A DNA stretch of 64,000 nt from Ottelia alismoides (GCA_037367405.1 JAZKJV010000599.1:547144-611143); one strand, 5' to 3'; counted from the first letter of the stretch, positions 44,165 through 58,462 are shown. The notes: a model not told the origin generated them from the letters alone. Translations and numbers: made by a program.

Positions 44165-45830
44165 CTACAACTAGAAGAAGAACATTCCTAGTTGAGTGAT
44201 AAGCAACTGGAGAGAACGTGTCCATATAATCCACGCCATAGGTATGAGTAAATCTGCATGCCACCAGTCTTACCTTTAACGATCAAGGATCCCATCCGCA
44301 TGATGTTCAACAGTAAACACTCATTTGAAAATGACAACAGAGGTCCCAAGAGGAGCATACACCAAACTCCAGGTACCATGTGATTGCAAAGCAACCATCT
44401 CAACTTCCATAGCTAAACATCAACAACTATCCTTCAAGACCTCCTGATAATTCCGTGGAATGTCCACGTCATATAGAGCAACTGAAAATCTTTGAAATTC
44501 CCCAGTCAGACGATGAAAGAAGACATGGGAAGCAAGGTAATATGAAGCACAAGTACTCTTTTGCTTCCGATAATGGGTATATCCGTGTCATTGGAAACCT
44601 CCTCCATCCATGGACTAGTCTCCCGCAATGATCCCCGCATAGATATATCTCCAGATCCATTGTTATAAATCATGTTATCATAACAAACCTAGGACATGTT
44701 GGATGATAGGCGGTGACTATGAGTATATGCAAGCCGACGGGTATAGAATTTTGGTAATGGTGGAACAATGGGCACATGCGACTGGGTAGAAGGAGGTGGT
44801 GGTGGAACATCAGGCACATGTAGAGGAGATGAGCGACTTGTAGGAGGAGGTGGCATGTAAACCTCATCATTAGAGTCTGATGAAGCCAATCTATCACATG
44901 TAGGGGAGAAATACATCACAGACTCAAATAATGTGACATCAGCACTGATATAACATTTCCCGCATAATGGATCATAACACGTGTTGGGTCCTGGAGTACC
45001 CAAAAAAATGCATATTTGATAGCCCTAGGAGAGAGCTTATCAAGACATGTAGCCAGTTGGTGGACGATTGCAATCGGACCAAAACACACGAGGAGTAAGT
45101 GAGCACAACCCCTTCTTAGGGAAAGCTATGGAAAAAGGACTTTCTCACCCAAGACTAACAAAGGTATGTGATTCACCAGATAGCATGCTATAAGAACAAC
45201 ATCACCCCAAAATAAAAGTGGGGCACGACTCTGAATGAGAATCGTCCGAGTGACATCAGTAAATGTCGATGTTTTCTCTCTGCAACACCGTTATGCTGAG
45301 AAGTGTAAGCACAAGTTGTTTGATGAATAATACCACAAGATGAAAATAAATGTGATAGAGCACGAGTACAGAATTCCTAAGCGTTATCAGTTCTCATAAA
45401 TTTCACAAAAAAAGAGAAAAACATGTTGCACTTCCTTGAGAAAAGGTTTTGATCACATCCCCTGCTTTAGATTTCTTCTTCAATAAAAAGAGCCATGACA
45501 AACAAGAAAAATCATCAACAGCAACAAGATAAAATATGTGTCCTTTATGATCAGAACACAACTCGGAGCTCAAGTGTCTACATGAAATAACTCGAAAAGG
45601 GAGCTACTGCTCCGGCTCTAACAACTAGGAAAAGTAGATTATTGATGCTTTCTCAACTGATACGCCTCACACTGGGAGGAAGACCCTTATGAAATCTGCA
45701 GCAAAATATAACATATCTTCTGGAGAGGGAGGTGACCAAAACATAGGTGCCAAGTGAAGGGAGAGACTAGTCATGTTGAATGAGAGGATACACTTGTATA
45801 GGAGGTTCAAACCATACGATAAAGACCACC
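44165..45830 (-). pseudogene. Copia 3 integrase, linker and RT start
   Basis: Decayed gag-pre-integrase and integrase sequence (including SQHNGVAE-like at about 45280-45300), then SPGPNTCYDPLCGKCYISADVTLFESVMYF and the Pro-rich linker (44700-44900). The RT start MEVEMVALQSHGTW / LDR..ARLVA / THTYGVDYMDTFS is at 44200-44420. Many stops and shifts. The left end at about 44165 is a deletion break. Confidence 0.72.
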
Positions 45831-45833
45831 CTG

Positions 45834-46310
45834 CTAACAACCATAACCAATCACTCTACCCATATGAATATCTTGAAAAACAAGAGACGATGGGCCAAAA
45901 ATAGCCTGACACTGCAAATCCTTTGTAATATGACTAATAGATAATAAATTCATAGAGAATTCAGGAACATGTAACACATTCTGTAGACACATCAAAGGTG
46001 TCAAACTAATCTCCCCCTGTTTGATGATAGGGGAATGAGTCCCATCGGGTATTACCACAATTCTCCATGGGTGAACATGTCTATATGTTGTAAGATGATC
46101 TCTGTCCCCACATAGAAGATGCGTCGCCCCAGAGTCCATAATCTCAGTAATCTCAGATCCATGACATGATGTAAAAGCATAAGTACTACCTGAGGTACTA
46201 GCTGTAGCAGAAGTACTGGTAGGGGTAGAGGCTGCTACATTTGAGTGGCCTCCTGGAGATGGTGAAGAAGCAGGGGGCATGATATCTCGCAGTCTGGCCA
46301 CGAGTTCATC
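45834..46310 (-). pseudogene. Copia 3 protease and gag-pre-integrase
   Basis: Open for 155 codons: MARLRDIMPPASS, then the intact catalytic motif MDSGATHLLCGDRD, VVIPDGTHSPI and MNLLSISHITKDLQC. Of the three copias in the window this is the only one keeping D-S-G-A-T. Confidence 0.82.
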
Positions 46311-46369
46311 AAACCTCCGATATGAAGTAGGAGCATCTGAAGGCTCGACCTATTCCGCTATGCATGCTG

Positions 46370-47169
46370 ATGCCAGAAAACTATGCTTGGAGTACCATGT
46401 ATCCTCCGTATGACTTGGAAGATGACAATACGTGCAGGGTTGGCGAATGCGACCTCCCCTACCATGAGCTCCGCATCCATGAAAAGAAGAAGAGCCTCCT
46501 CTGCCTCAGAAGGATGCCATTTCTAAAGAAGTCTGGCTAGTGGCAATGGACGGAACAGTTATCATGCCAAGCCTACAAAAAGCTTCCTCCATGGGATAAA
46601 TAGTAGCATCCACTAGAATATGGGAGTAAGCATCATCATATTCAAGTTCGAGGGTTGCTAGGAATACACCAACCAAGGTAGCATTCCTATATGTCTTATG
46701 CTTCTCTAGGGTAGCAGTGAGAGGCATGAAGCAGTGGAGCTTCTCAAACATCCCACGTAAGGATGCATACATCGAATGAAGAGGTTGTTTGTTCTGATTG
46801 ATAGTAAATATATCATGCTGGTGCTGGAGGATCTTGGTCTCGTCCCTCGCTTGAGAATAGGTTTTCTCTAGGATGTCCCACATTGCCTTCGTAGTGGGTT
46901 TATGTAACACATCATTGACGATCTGTATCGTCAATGTACCAGAAAGCCAAACTTTGGTGTATGCATCATCCGCATCCCACGAGGCGTTAATCCCAGTTTT
47001 CTCTACCTGCTCTCCTCAGTAAGAATATGTTGCGTACATTTAGACTTCATAAGGCTCATGATCTACATAACCCAGAGCTCATAGTTTGTCATGTCCATCT
47101 CGACAATAGGCGCTGGACCTTTGAAAGCGCCTACGACAGGTATGTCGACTTTGTTTTCTGACATATTAC
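46370..47169 (-). pseudogene. Copia 3 gag
   Basis: Contains VVGAFKGPAPIVEMDMTNYELW near the right end, [32 protein letters not shown], a degraded Arg/Gly tract and a zinc knuckle with HTED (46380-46440) in which a Cys has become Trp. 46506-46934 is open; stops lie on both sides. Confidence 0.8.
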
Positions 47170-49719
47170 TGATGAATCTCTGATTCAACATGCTGAAATT
47201 CGTCAATTAGGCTCTATTCTTCAAAATCCATACGTATTTAATCATCAATATAAAATCACTAGCATTCATACATATGTAAATAACATTCCCATTTCATCAT
47301 GCATAATTGCATAAAATAAGGAACCAAAAATCCTAGTGTAAATTGACCTAAAAAGCCACTAACTTCCCCTATTTTTAATTAATTCATCTGAACTTTGATT
47401 AACCTAAAACCACATCTATTGCGTAGATATTACTAACAAGAATAAAAAAATAACAAAATATTGCTAAATTAAATAAGTGATAAATAAACCCAAAATATAA
47501 TTTCATATCAGTTGGACTTAAACCCTACATATCTTCCTCATATAATGTCCGATTTTGGTTGCTTCAGTCGCCGCCCTTGCCTCAAACCATCCACCATTTT
47601 TCCTCTCCAAAGCTCGAGCTCCTTCACCTTGGGAAGTGACGTCTAAAGGACTCGTGCTAAGCAGCCAAGAGCAGAGGTCAGCGTCATCCAAGGAGCTTCT
47701 ACTCCTTATCTGTGGAAGATTCGTCAGCCTCTCGAAGCTCCAACACCGTCGGCTACCAAGCAAAGATCGACCAAAGTCCATCGACCATCAGACCACCTCC
47801 CCCAAGCGATATCCTCTGGCCCTCTCTTCCTCGATCCGTTCGCATCACCAGGTAACACCCCCATGTGTGTATTCTTTGTCTCCCTAAATAATCTCTGTCT
47901 TCGATTTTACCCAACCGGACCCCCATCCACTACGCTTCGAGAATCGACTCCACCTCCTCAATCTCCATCTCCACTTCCATTCTTTCCTCTTAGATCCTAC
48001 TCATATCCAGCCTTGCACAGACCGGAGCTCAACTCTATTCCCATGCCTCCGTAGTCGGAGCTTCGCTCGCTCTCCACTCGTCCCTCCCTTTGTCTTGTTT
48101 CCGGGTCCAGCATCTCTTGCCCAGATCTGCCTCGAGCACCATGCACCCCTGTCGTACCTTCGCCCTCATACTGTGTATCGGTTGAGGGGTCAACTCCACC
48201 CTACTTCATTGTGGCTGAGACCGAGCCCTGCCTCCGCTTGGCACCATGCGTCGTCATCGCCCCTCCACCCTCGTGTCTCCTCTTCAGTCACTTTTGGATT
48301 GGGTCCAAGCCCCTAATCTAACGACCATCGTTACGCCACACATTCCTTCCCCGAGCCTCGGTCCCGGCCTCGAGGCTCGGGTCGACCGAGCCTCCGTTGC
48401 GCCCACCATCTACCACCTAGGCTCGAGTCGATCGAGCCTCTACCTAGGGGATCCGAGCCTCAACCTCGCTGCCCAAGCCTCCTTCGCTACATGCAAGGCA
48501 CATGCAAGCAGGGCTATTTGCAGCGAAGCCCTTTGAGTTTTAACAAATCGTAAGAAGCTCCCCCAACGCTGATGTCATTGTCACGTGCCTTGAAGATGAC
48601 ACTTTGGAAATTTTGCGTACATGCCCTCCAGAATTTGATTAATTATAAATATACCCATGCTTAAGGGTATTTTACAAGAAGGCACCTCCAGCTTTTGTTA
48701 TTTTCAGATAAGTCCATCTAGGACCAAATATAAATGAAAATTTTATCTTTTATTACATTTTAGTCCCTGCAATTTCATTTGAGCATATCTCCTTCCTCCG
48801 AACTCCGATTTTAGTGCACAATATTTTGAAGCTTGTTGAATGCTCTATCTTTTTACATAACTAGTGGACATATATGAGGATGTTTATTGATGATTTTTAT
48901 CTGTGGATCTTTATTTGACATATGCAAGCTCAATCATCCGTACATTTGTGGAATTATATTGAGAATTTTTTGACTTAACTTACAGGAACCCAATTTAGAA
49001 TATCTTGTGAGATTAATTCTCCTTCATTATTAGATAATTATTTATTGAAAAATTATTCTATATAGGATCTTTAATCAAATTTAGCTTTGTATAAATATCA
49101 CTAAGGAGGAGGAATTGATTCCTTGTTGAGTATTTATTGAGTAATTTAATCAATCTTCGAGGATTTAATCTTTGCAGGGTCTTATTTAAGGATTAATTTA
49201 TTTCCTTGGATTAATCATTCATCTATTTAAGGAATAAATCTTGAATTTCTGGGATACATACTCAACTTCGAAATTATCAATGATCTAATTAACCAAAGCA
49301 TGAATTAACCTACTGATCTCCTGGCTCGCAGCTTGATTGAAAACTTATCTCTTGAATCTCTTTCGATCTATGATAATTTTTGAGAATTAATTGAATAATT
49401 TTATTGAGGAATTAAATTGTATAAAATCAGAGATCGCATGCTCTTTTTCTTTGTTTATTTCCTTTGCTTTACATTTCATTTCATTGCACTGTATTTTCCT
49501 CTTTGTTTCATGACACAGAAATTAACATAACATTTAGTTAATTATTTAAATTAATTTGAAACCAGGCAACTAAAATCACCGTTCCCTATGTTCGAGCTTG
49601 GTAGACTTACCAAGTTAAAATATTCCACAACATTCAAAGACTGTGGTTTTCGATCAATCATTTTTCATTTTATATATTACAACTACCGATTATTAAAGAG
49701 GTAAAAAACACATTCATCA
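47170..49719 (+). repeat. Athila-like 5' LTR, 2550 bp, internally deleted
   Basis: Matches 55115-58462 at both ends but lacks about 0.8-0.9 kb corresponding to roughly 55505-56380. The missing part includes the TATA box of the other LTR. The C-rich middle (about 47940-48540) has CGAGCCTC repeats shared with the 3' LTR. Confidence 0.85.
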
Positions 49720-51887
49720 GATGGCACCATCGTCGAGGAACGACATATTTTTGGGGTTTTAAATTATTTTCTTATTTTGATGAAAATAATTTCTCTGTCA
49801 TTTTTTTCCTTTCTTTTGCATTTCATCTTCTGCATTTTATTTTGCATCTTTCTCTCATTTTGATACTAACCGCAATTTCTATATTCGCATAAATCTCGAA
49901 GTAAAATTTTTGGACAAAATTCAAGGATTTGCAAGGAAGACTAACTTTATTTTGTGAGAGAGAGTTAGTTTAGATAGTTTCAATTTCTCCATCATTCACA
50001 TAATCCCTCTCTCTGAACCCCGATAATTTGTAATAATTCGGACTATACTTCTCTGTGGTGTGTCAGGTCTGTTTCAAACCCTTCTGTGTAGCTGGGACCC
50101 GACTTGCGTGGCATAGAAATTAGGCCATATACGCTAGCTTATTTATTTTTGCTTGTGCTAGTAATTCTTTGGCCACACTTTCACTAATTATACGCACTAT
50201 TGATCGTTCTACTTAGCCAAAATTTTAAATCCGTTCTTCCCACTAATAGAGATATCTACCTAAGGTGTTTTTCCTCTGTGTATATCATTTAGTGTAAATT
50301 TAAATTCCTTGAATTGCATTCTGCATGAAGAACGTGAGGAATCATTGCAAGTCTCCTTCTTAAGCATGCATCATTGATTTACGCTTACACTGGATTTTTC
50401 GATTCCCCCTCCTCAGTTTTTATAACTTAAGCATTAAAGGAATTGGGATTGCTCAATAGGCATGATATTTTTATCTTTAATTAAGACTCAGTGTTAACCC
50501 TAATTTAAAATCAAGACTACTAATCAAGGTGACCATAAATAAAATTAACCCTTGTGTCTGGTGGAGAGAGACCCACTCATTGTTTGTATGGACATGATCA
50601 CACACTTAGGGTAGAGCCAAAAATTTGAAAATTTTTGTTCAAACTACTATTTTTAGAAACAACTAGCTACTTCTCAGTGAGGGAACACGGGTAGCCATTC
50701 TACGATCCGTACTTCCCTTATCAGAGTGGGTGGTTTAGAGGATATATGTAAGGCTCCATCCTCAAGTAATGGATAGTCGTATTTCTACTGTCCGTACTTA
50801 CACATATACTAGTTGAAAGTAGATGTAACTAGTTGTATGAACTCAGGACAATCTTTATGAATAATTTCGACACCTAACCAACTCTGTTAATCTTTCAAAG
50901 ATTTTTTTCATTAAATTAAGATTGAAATGTTAAGTGGTCGAACCTTGACGTGCCTTCACAGGTGTCGAGTTTGTAAATCAATTGGTTTGTCTTTTTGTCT
51001 TGTGTCAATTTCATTCCCTGTTTGGATCATCATCTTCTTATTTTTCCATTCCACCATGTACTCCCGATCCACCTCGTATCTGGACCATGAAGTCAGAACT
51101 TCGATCGAATTTACCACCTCATAAGACTTCGCCACTTCTTTATACTTCTCACCTTCTACACATTCTTACCGTGCTAATATCCTCCCATACAAGTCTAACA
51201 TACTCTCTAACCAAAAGTTTACTAGCCATTATGACATATATCTTAAGCAAACAACTGTGAAGAATGATGATCGATCGGCCTGCATGGGTCAATATTACAC
51301 ATATGCATCTTTGACCTGAAGACTTCCTTCCGGCGAACAAATAGAGAGGCCTACACCTTATATTCACCCTAACTGGATCGAATCTCACATGTCCTCTTGT
51401 TCTGCACTCAGTGAGTCCTCATGCTCAGAGAATGGGATTCAGGATCCAACTCCACTTTCTCATTGTCGGTGGATAACCAATTTTTAGGCTCATACTATTG
51501 TAGCAAGAAATACATACTCAACTCGAAAATGTATGCCTATGTCTAGGCATGTTGAGTATGGAACCTCAACCTCTTAGCAGAATCATCTCAACTAGTCCCT
51601 TAATCTTCCCAAGCAATCACTAGAGGATGAATACTCGTAAATCAAAAGAAATGCGGAAGAATTGAGGAATGAATCCAAAAAAGTGTTGGAAGCAGAAAAA
51701 TAAAATGTGCTAAACTTGGTATCGAAGTATATTCAATTGGATAAGATCTCGAGGATTGAAATGATACTAAGGCACCGACATCTCCTGTTCAGATGGAGTC
51801 GCCACCACCGTTGACCACTAACCATTATACTGAAAACAACAAAAAATTGAAAAACAAAAAAAAATAAAAAAATTGGATAATTTTTAA
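49720..51887 (+). other. Athila-like PBS and 5' untranslated region; gag not recognised
   Basis: Starts with the PBS-like ATGGCACCATCGTCGAGG. It includes a run of U-rich sequence and landmarks shared with 61632-62740. I see no capsid or zinc-knuckle frame; small open frames at 50927-51260 and 51149-51388 have no family match. Confidence 0.6.
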
Positions 51888-52475
51888 ATGGAAGCATTTT
51901 ACAAAAGTTTGATATTAGAACTTCCATTGATCAAGGACATAGAATGGGTGCCTGATCTTAAGAGATTTGTGAAGAGTCGACTAAACCATAAAAAAACAGG
52001 CAAGAAACGACCAAGGACTGAATATCATGTCATATCTATGGCTTGCCCTTTGATGATGAATCACAAAATCAAAAGCCACAAAGTCAAGCGATTGACTCGG
52101 ATCACATATGAAATGGAGGACACCATGTTCACTCATGTTCGGTTGGATGATGGTTCTACATTAAACATCCTCCCTGAGTCTGTCTTTGACCAATGCAAAC
52201 TCAGACATCTAAAAAAGAATGGGGTGATCATTCAATTCCCTGATCAATCTACCAAAAGACCACGAGGGAACGTTTCTATCGTCGTAAATTTCCGAGGTGA
52301 CAAACATAATGTGGATTTTATTGTCCTTGACACTGAGCACCCTGGAAAGTTGTCATAGTCACCTATCATTTTAGGAAAGTCGTTCTTAACCTCTGCTAAG
52401 GCGATTGTCTATTGTGAGACCCATGACATCAAGTTTCCGAATTTAGCCCACAATACACAGAGTCTCAATGACACA
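51888..52475 (+). pseudogene. Gypsy retropepsin-like protease (Athila-like)
   Basis: A 156-codon frame encodes a retropepsin-like domain: FTHVRLDDGSTLNILPESVF (where the family has DGGSxxNIL), then VVNFRGDKHNVDFIVLDTE. After one TAG at about 52357 it continues SPIILGKSFLTSAKAIV, the conserved flap/ILG end (PIILGRPFL in relatives). The active-site position reads LDDGST, so catalysis may be retained. The preceding basic stretch (KKTGKKRPRT) and the following frames are degraded. Confidence 0.75.
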
Positions 52476-55114
52476 ACCTACTATGAGGAAACCTGACTTG
52501 AAACCAACAGTCGTAAACATGAGATAAGCACTTCGTGTGATCAGACCTCTCCTCATGAAACACCAACATAAAACCAAGGAGAGACACCCGTGAGACCGAC
52601 TATTGGACATGCATCTGATTCTCACCACACCTCCCACCCTGCGACTACTCCAAGCGAAAACAATATTTAGGACCTTATGATGAATCGGACTACAATTCTG
52701 AGGAAGGTCACGATTATTTAAGTGGTCCAATCTTTGAGTCGGCGGTAATTCATGAGATACTTGAACCATACAAGGAACCGACTCAAGAAACCTCTGATGT
52801 CACCCAAATTCATGAATATCAGGAGGTGGCATCAACATGCACAACCAACAATCGCAAAACCACTAGGAACATGATCCCTCGTTGAAGTCGCATATGATCC
52901 TACAAGAATCGGTCGACTTTTATGGGGATTCATCTGATGAGGAGATCATAAATGCCACACTGGTTACTTAAGATAGGGAGAAGAAGGCTGTCCATCTTCC
53001 TTGCAATGCTTCTCAAGGAAACAAACTGACCAAGAAAGTCACCTTTGACCTTAGACACCAGGTGATTTTTGAAGAGTCCTCATCCAGTCATGAAGTGGTT
53101 CATCATGTAAGTGCAATAAGTACATCTATGATCAAAGGGCACTTAGTTCTGGTTGACAATAGTTGGTGATCCTCTGTGTACGACTACTATTCTTCCGAGG
53201 ACGACTCTAACAATGGATAGTCTTCTTCATGCTCCCCCTCTTCACCCCCTCAACATCTGCACACTACCTCCCGCCACAATCCCGCAAGAAGGTTCGTCGC
53301 AAAACTCCTTGACTTTGTACATCCGTAAATATACTCGGTTCCCCATTTATAATTATCCGATCATATTTAGGTTGAACTATGCCTATGTATAGAGGGACCG
53401 ATATCATTGTGTATACTTCACTTCTATTCCCCTCACCCTCGACTATCTCATTTCATGCATTTCTACTATGCTTAGTCCCTCAAAAGTCTAAGCATGGGGG
53501 ACAAGTCGGCTTCTTTTTCTTTTTCACTCAAATATACTTAGTATGAGCTATGTCTACATTTCACTTTGTGCCATGAGGATAAAGAACAAGCTAAGTATGG
53601 GGGGTGTTTGTATATATTCTACATACTTTATCCATAGCTTATACTTTAATTGTTTTCATCTATAATTGGGTATGGATACAAGTTGTGCATATTTGTATAT
53701 TATACTAAATTCTTTATGTAAATAATACTTGTTTTTAAAAAAACAATAACAAACTTTTTGCGTAAAAATATCACTCATGATCTTGCATTTCATTAACCAT
53801 CTCATTCATTCTTTTGTTGGTGTATTATTGACACATTCACTATCACTCAAGGCTTAAGGATTTGAAGATATTTAAATTATGAGATCTTGAGAGTTTGAGT
53901 TAACCAACCTTAGCCATTTGGGTTTTTGAACAATCCACACTTCCCTAGTTTGAAGATTTGAGCACTATGTTGCACTCTTCATCTCTACCTTCTATAGAAT
54001 ATGACCAGCTATCACTTTCACAACTACAAGATTGATGAGATGAGTTGAGTTATCACTTAGGGAACTAGTACTAGTGATTTGAGTTTAGACCCTATTTAAT
54101 GATGCTCGAGGATGGGATAAGGTTTATAAAGGCTTCAAGAAACCTAAGTATCAACAAACCCTAACTAGTATGTGAATAAGTTCGCATGCTATCTTTGATA
54201 ATTACCTATGTTCCATGGTCTGATGAAAACTAATTAAATTGTTGATTAGTATGCATTAAAGCTTGGTAAAACCAGTGGAGCTAGCCAAACAATGAAATGA
54301 AAATTCGAGAGAAGTTCTCGCATACAAAGAAAATCTCTATCATTACAAATACAAATTCTATGAGCTTCCACCAAAGGTAAGCGCTCCCAACCATTTCAAA
54401 GTGTCCATTTGGATTAAATGCTATTAGGACTAAGGAGTCAGGCTATCACCAAAAAAAGGCTCTGCATCGTATAACAATACAAGTCTGGGTGTCCAAGGTA
54501 TCTTAGATACTTAAAAGAGACACACCCCAGTGTACTCCTAGGAAAACAAGTGCAAACGACTCCAATATCTCTTGACGGACACATTGATCAACAAACCAAA
54601 TATATATATATATATGTGTGTGTGTGTGTATGTGTGTGTGTGTGTTGAGTAATAAGGCACTCGAGAGAATCATTGTTTCATTGCGAGGGAGAGAAAAATA
54701 TACACAAAATTAAAAGGCCACCATCTTGTAGTCGTCCATATACACTTTCAAGTCTGACAAACTAATGAGATGGTTGATTGAAGCAAGAACCGACTTATTC
54801 ACTAGTGTTGAGTATTTGTCTAGAGGAGAGTCTCATGGACTAGGACAATGGGTGACATATCGACTCGAATCTCATGAATGTAGTACACTAAAAGTCATAT
54901 CCTTATATTATATGTACTAATAGAGAGTCTGATAAGTAGAGAAGTTGGATTCCTTTTGATTAAGCATAGTTGAGCCCCGAATTTTAGGATCACTCAAATT
55001 AAGGGTCTTCGATGAATTGAGCCTTGAAAATTCACATGTACAATTAAAGATTTATCCAACTAACTCATTAAATCATTGATGCTCGGGGACGAGCATGGTT
55101 TATGTATAGGGGTA
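52476..55114 (+). other. Athila-like 3' internal region, no RT or integrase
   Basis: 2.6 kb with only short broken frames. Landmarks typical of these elements recur: CATGGGGGACAAG (53493), AGTATGGGGGGTG (53593) and GCTCGGGGACGAGCATGG (55081). TATAGGGGTA just before the LTR is the likely plus-strand priming site. A microsatellite lies at 54600-54645. RT, RNase H and integrase are absent. Confidence 0.6.
54600..54645. repeat. (TA)n(TG)n microsatellite
   Basis: An AT run (ATATATATATATAT) followed by two TG runs separated by TATG, about 46 bp, inside the gypsy element. Confidence 0.9.
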
Positions 55115-58100
55115 TGATGAATCTCTGATTCAATATGTTAAAATTAGCCAATTAGGATATGTTCCTCAAAATTCATATGCATCTAATCATGAATATAGCA
55201 TCATTAGCATTCATACATGTGTAAATAATATTTGCATTTCATCAAGCATAATTGCGTAAAATAAGGAACCAAAAATCCAAGTGTAAATTGACCTAAAAAG
55301 ATGCTAACTTCCCCTATTTTTAATTAATACATCCTAATCTGATTGACCTAAAACCACCTTCATTGTGTAGATATTACTAATAAGAATAAAGGAAAAATGC
55401 AAAAAAATCTAACTTAAATAAGTGACAAATAAACCCAAAACCTCATTTTACAACAGACAGACTAAAACACACATATCTTCCTCATACAATATTAGATTTT
55501 TTATACTTAGTTTTAAAGTTGTCCATTTTCAAATACCTTCAAAATAAAACCAATTTCATGAAAATCTGAGCTCATATGTGAAGTTGGGTTTTGGGCCTCT
55601 TTTGCGTATTTTATCTTTTTGCGATTTTTGACCTGAATTTTTATGTACATAATTAACCCATTTTATTTTATTTAGTTTTATTTGTATTCTTTAATGAAAG
55701 TTTTATCAAGTGGCATAAAAATACAAACCCAAATCAAGACCAAAATCAAAGAAACTGACTATGTCCAAGTAACCTTTGTGAGTTTGTACAAAAATCTCTT
55801 ATTTCCTACTTCTACTCTATTTCCCTATTTTCTTATTTATTAAAAATACAAAAAATAGATGATGTGTAATTATGTGTCTTTCATTTTATCACATTTTTTT
55901 AGATTTTATCATATTTTAAATCATGAAAAATTACAAATCCCAAAAAGTTAGTTTTCTATACACACGGAGAATCACCAAAAATACCACTTTGTACGGTTGA
56001 CCTCTTTTGCTCTCAGTTCCTTCATGAATGTTGTCGTTGAGACAAAAAATTTTCTGAAGAATTTTTTTATCTGAGTATCCTTCTATTTCTTTTCCATTTT
56101 TTCTCTTTATTTTTTGAATTTTTTGGGGTGACACGTGGCAACCCCTAGGCATGCCATGTAGCACCCCACTTCCTCTCTCCTCCCCGAGTCACGTGCCCAA
56201 CACGTGACCCCTTTCCTCCCCTTCCAGCCAATCGTCCTCTCCTCCCCTACAACGTCTCCTCCTCCCCCTACCATAACCGTTAGCCGCCTCTTCACCATGT
56301 AACACCCCTGCCTCCTCACCGACCGTTACTGCCGCATCTGTGTAACCCCCCGAGCTCCCTCCTCCTATAAAGCTTTAAACGCCACCCTTGTTTCAAACCA
56401 ACGCCGTTTTCCCCTCCTAAACTCGAGCTGCTGCACCTTGGGAGGTGACAGCTCCAGGACCATGCTAAGAAGCTAAGAGCAGAGGTCTGCATGATCTAAG
56501 GAGCTTCTACTCCTTGTTTGTGACAGATTCATCAACTGCTCAAAGCTCTAGTGTCGTCGGCTGTCGAGCAAAGATCAGCCAAAGTACATCGACCATCATG
56601 CCACCTCCCCCAGGCAATATCCTCCAGACTTCTCTTCCTCGATCCATTTGCATCACTAGGTAACACCCCTACGTGGTTATTCTTCGTCTCCCCAAATCAT
56701 TTCCATTTTCATTTTTACCCACCGGTCCCCCATCCACCGTGCTTCAAGAATCTACTCTACCTCCTAAATATCCCTCTCCACTTCCCTTCTCTCTTCTCAA
56801 TTCCTCCTTATCTCCAGCCTTGCACAGGCTGGAGCTTAGCTCTGTTCCCATGCCTTCGCAGTCAGAGCTTCGCTCTCCCTCCACTCGTCCCTCCCTCTGT
56901 CTTGTTTGCAAGTCCAGCATCTTTGCCCCAGCTCCGCCTCGAGCACCATGTGCCACTGTTGCACCTCCACCACCATGCCGTGTATTGGTTGAGGCTGAGC
57001 CCTGTAGTTGCTCGACACCGTGCGTTGCCATTACACCTCCGCCCTCGTGCCTCCTCTTCCAGCCACCATTGGATTGGGGCCAAGCCCCTGATCTAATGGC
57101 TCTAATTACGCCACACATCCCTTACCCAAGCCTCAGCCCCTACATTGAGGCTCGGGTCTACCGAGCCCTCGCCGCGCCCTCCATATGCCACCTAGCTCAG
57201 GTCGACCGATCCTCTGCCTTGGGGATCTGAGCCTCAGCCTCATCGCCCAAGCCTCCTTCATTGCATGCAAGGTGCATGAAGGTGTTGCTATTCGCAACCA
57301 AGCCCTCCAAGTTTTAACAAATCAAAGAAGCCCCCCCAACACTGATGTCATTGTCACACACCTTGCATGTGACACTCGAGATATTTTACACGCAGGGCAT
57401 CCAGAATTTTATTAATTGTAGATATACCCCTACTCATGGGTATTTTACAAGAAGGCACCTCCTTCTTTTGGAATTTACAGATAAGTCCATACATGGACCA
57501 AATATAAAAGAAAACTTTATCGTTTACTACATTTTAGTCCTTGCAACTTCATTTGAGCATATCTTCTTCCTCCAAACTCCCATTTTAGCGCATAATATGT
57601 CATTTTAAAGCTTGTTGAATGCTATATCTTTTTACCTAACTAGTGGACAGATCTGAGGATGTTTACTGATGATCATTATTTACGGATCTTTATTTGAAAT
57701 ATGCAGGCTTAATCATCAATACAATTGTGCAATTATATTGAGAAATCTTTGACTCAACATGTAGGAACCTAACTAAGAATATCTTACTAGATTAATTATT
57801 CTACATTATTTGATAATTATTTATTGAGAAATTCATATACGCAAGAGCTTCAATTTATCAAATTTAGCTTTGGAGAAATATAGTAGAGGAGGAGGAATTG
57901 ATTCCTTGTTAAGTATTTATTGAGGAATTTGATCATTCTCCGAGGATTTAATCTTTGTAGGGTCTTATTTAAGTACTAATTTATTTCCTTGTATTTATCG
58001 CTCATTTATTCGAGGAAATCATAGGATTTTTGAGATACATGACCTTGAATTAACTTATTGATCTCCTCGCTCGCAACTTGATTGAAAACTTATCTTATGA

Positions 58101-58462
58101 ATCTCTTTAAAATATGTGATAAATTTTGAGTATTAATTGATCAATTTCATTGAGGAATTAAATTGTATAAAATATCATATCATGTGCTCATATTTTCTAT
58201 TTATTTCCTTTGCATTACATTTCATTTCGTTGCATTGTATTTTCTTCTTTATTTCCTGACATGGAAATTAACATAACATTTAGTTAATTACTTAAATTAA
58301 TTTGACACCACACAACTAAAATCACCCTTCCTTGTGTTCGACCTTGTAGACTTACCAAGTTAAATACTTCACAACATTCAAAGATTGTGGTTTTTGGTTG
58401 ATTGCTTTTCATCTCCTATACTACAACTATCGATTATTAAAGAGGTGAAGATGTGTTAATCA
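55115..58462 (+). repeat. Athila-like 3' LTR, 3348 bp
   Basis: Full-length partner of 47170-49719. It holds a TATA box CTATAAAG at 56365-56372. Downstream is a long C-rich block (about 56400-57300) with open frames up to 185 codons that are not conserved in the other LTR, hence not called as genes. Confidence 0.85.

Larger units (their letters stand above)
47170..58462 (+). mobile_element. Athila-like Ty3/gypsy element, non-autonomous
   Basis: LTRs at 47170-49719 and 55115-58462 begin TGATGAATCTCTGATTCAA and end ATCA. The target duplication is ATTAC (47165-47169) and ATTGC (58463-58467). A diverged PBS (ATGGCACCATCGTCGAGGAA) follows the 5' LTR, where Athila elements have TGGCGCCGTTGCCGGGGA. 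The only recognisable protein is a protease at 51888-52470. The 5' UTR shares landmarks with the element at 61632 (CATGCATCATTG, CCCCCTCxTC, CCxCTCATTGT), so both belong to one lineage. No RT or integrase is present. Confidence 0.85.

Noticed and set aside
56551..57230. Two overlapping Pro/Ser-rich frames of 181 and 185 codons
   Set aside because: They lie in the C-rich part of a gypsy LTR; the homologous 5' LTR (47555-48536) does not keep the frames open.
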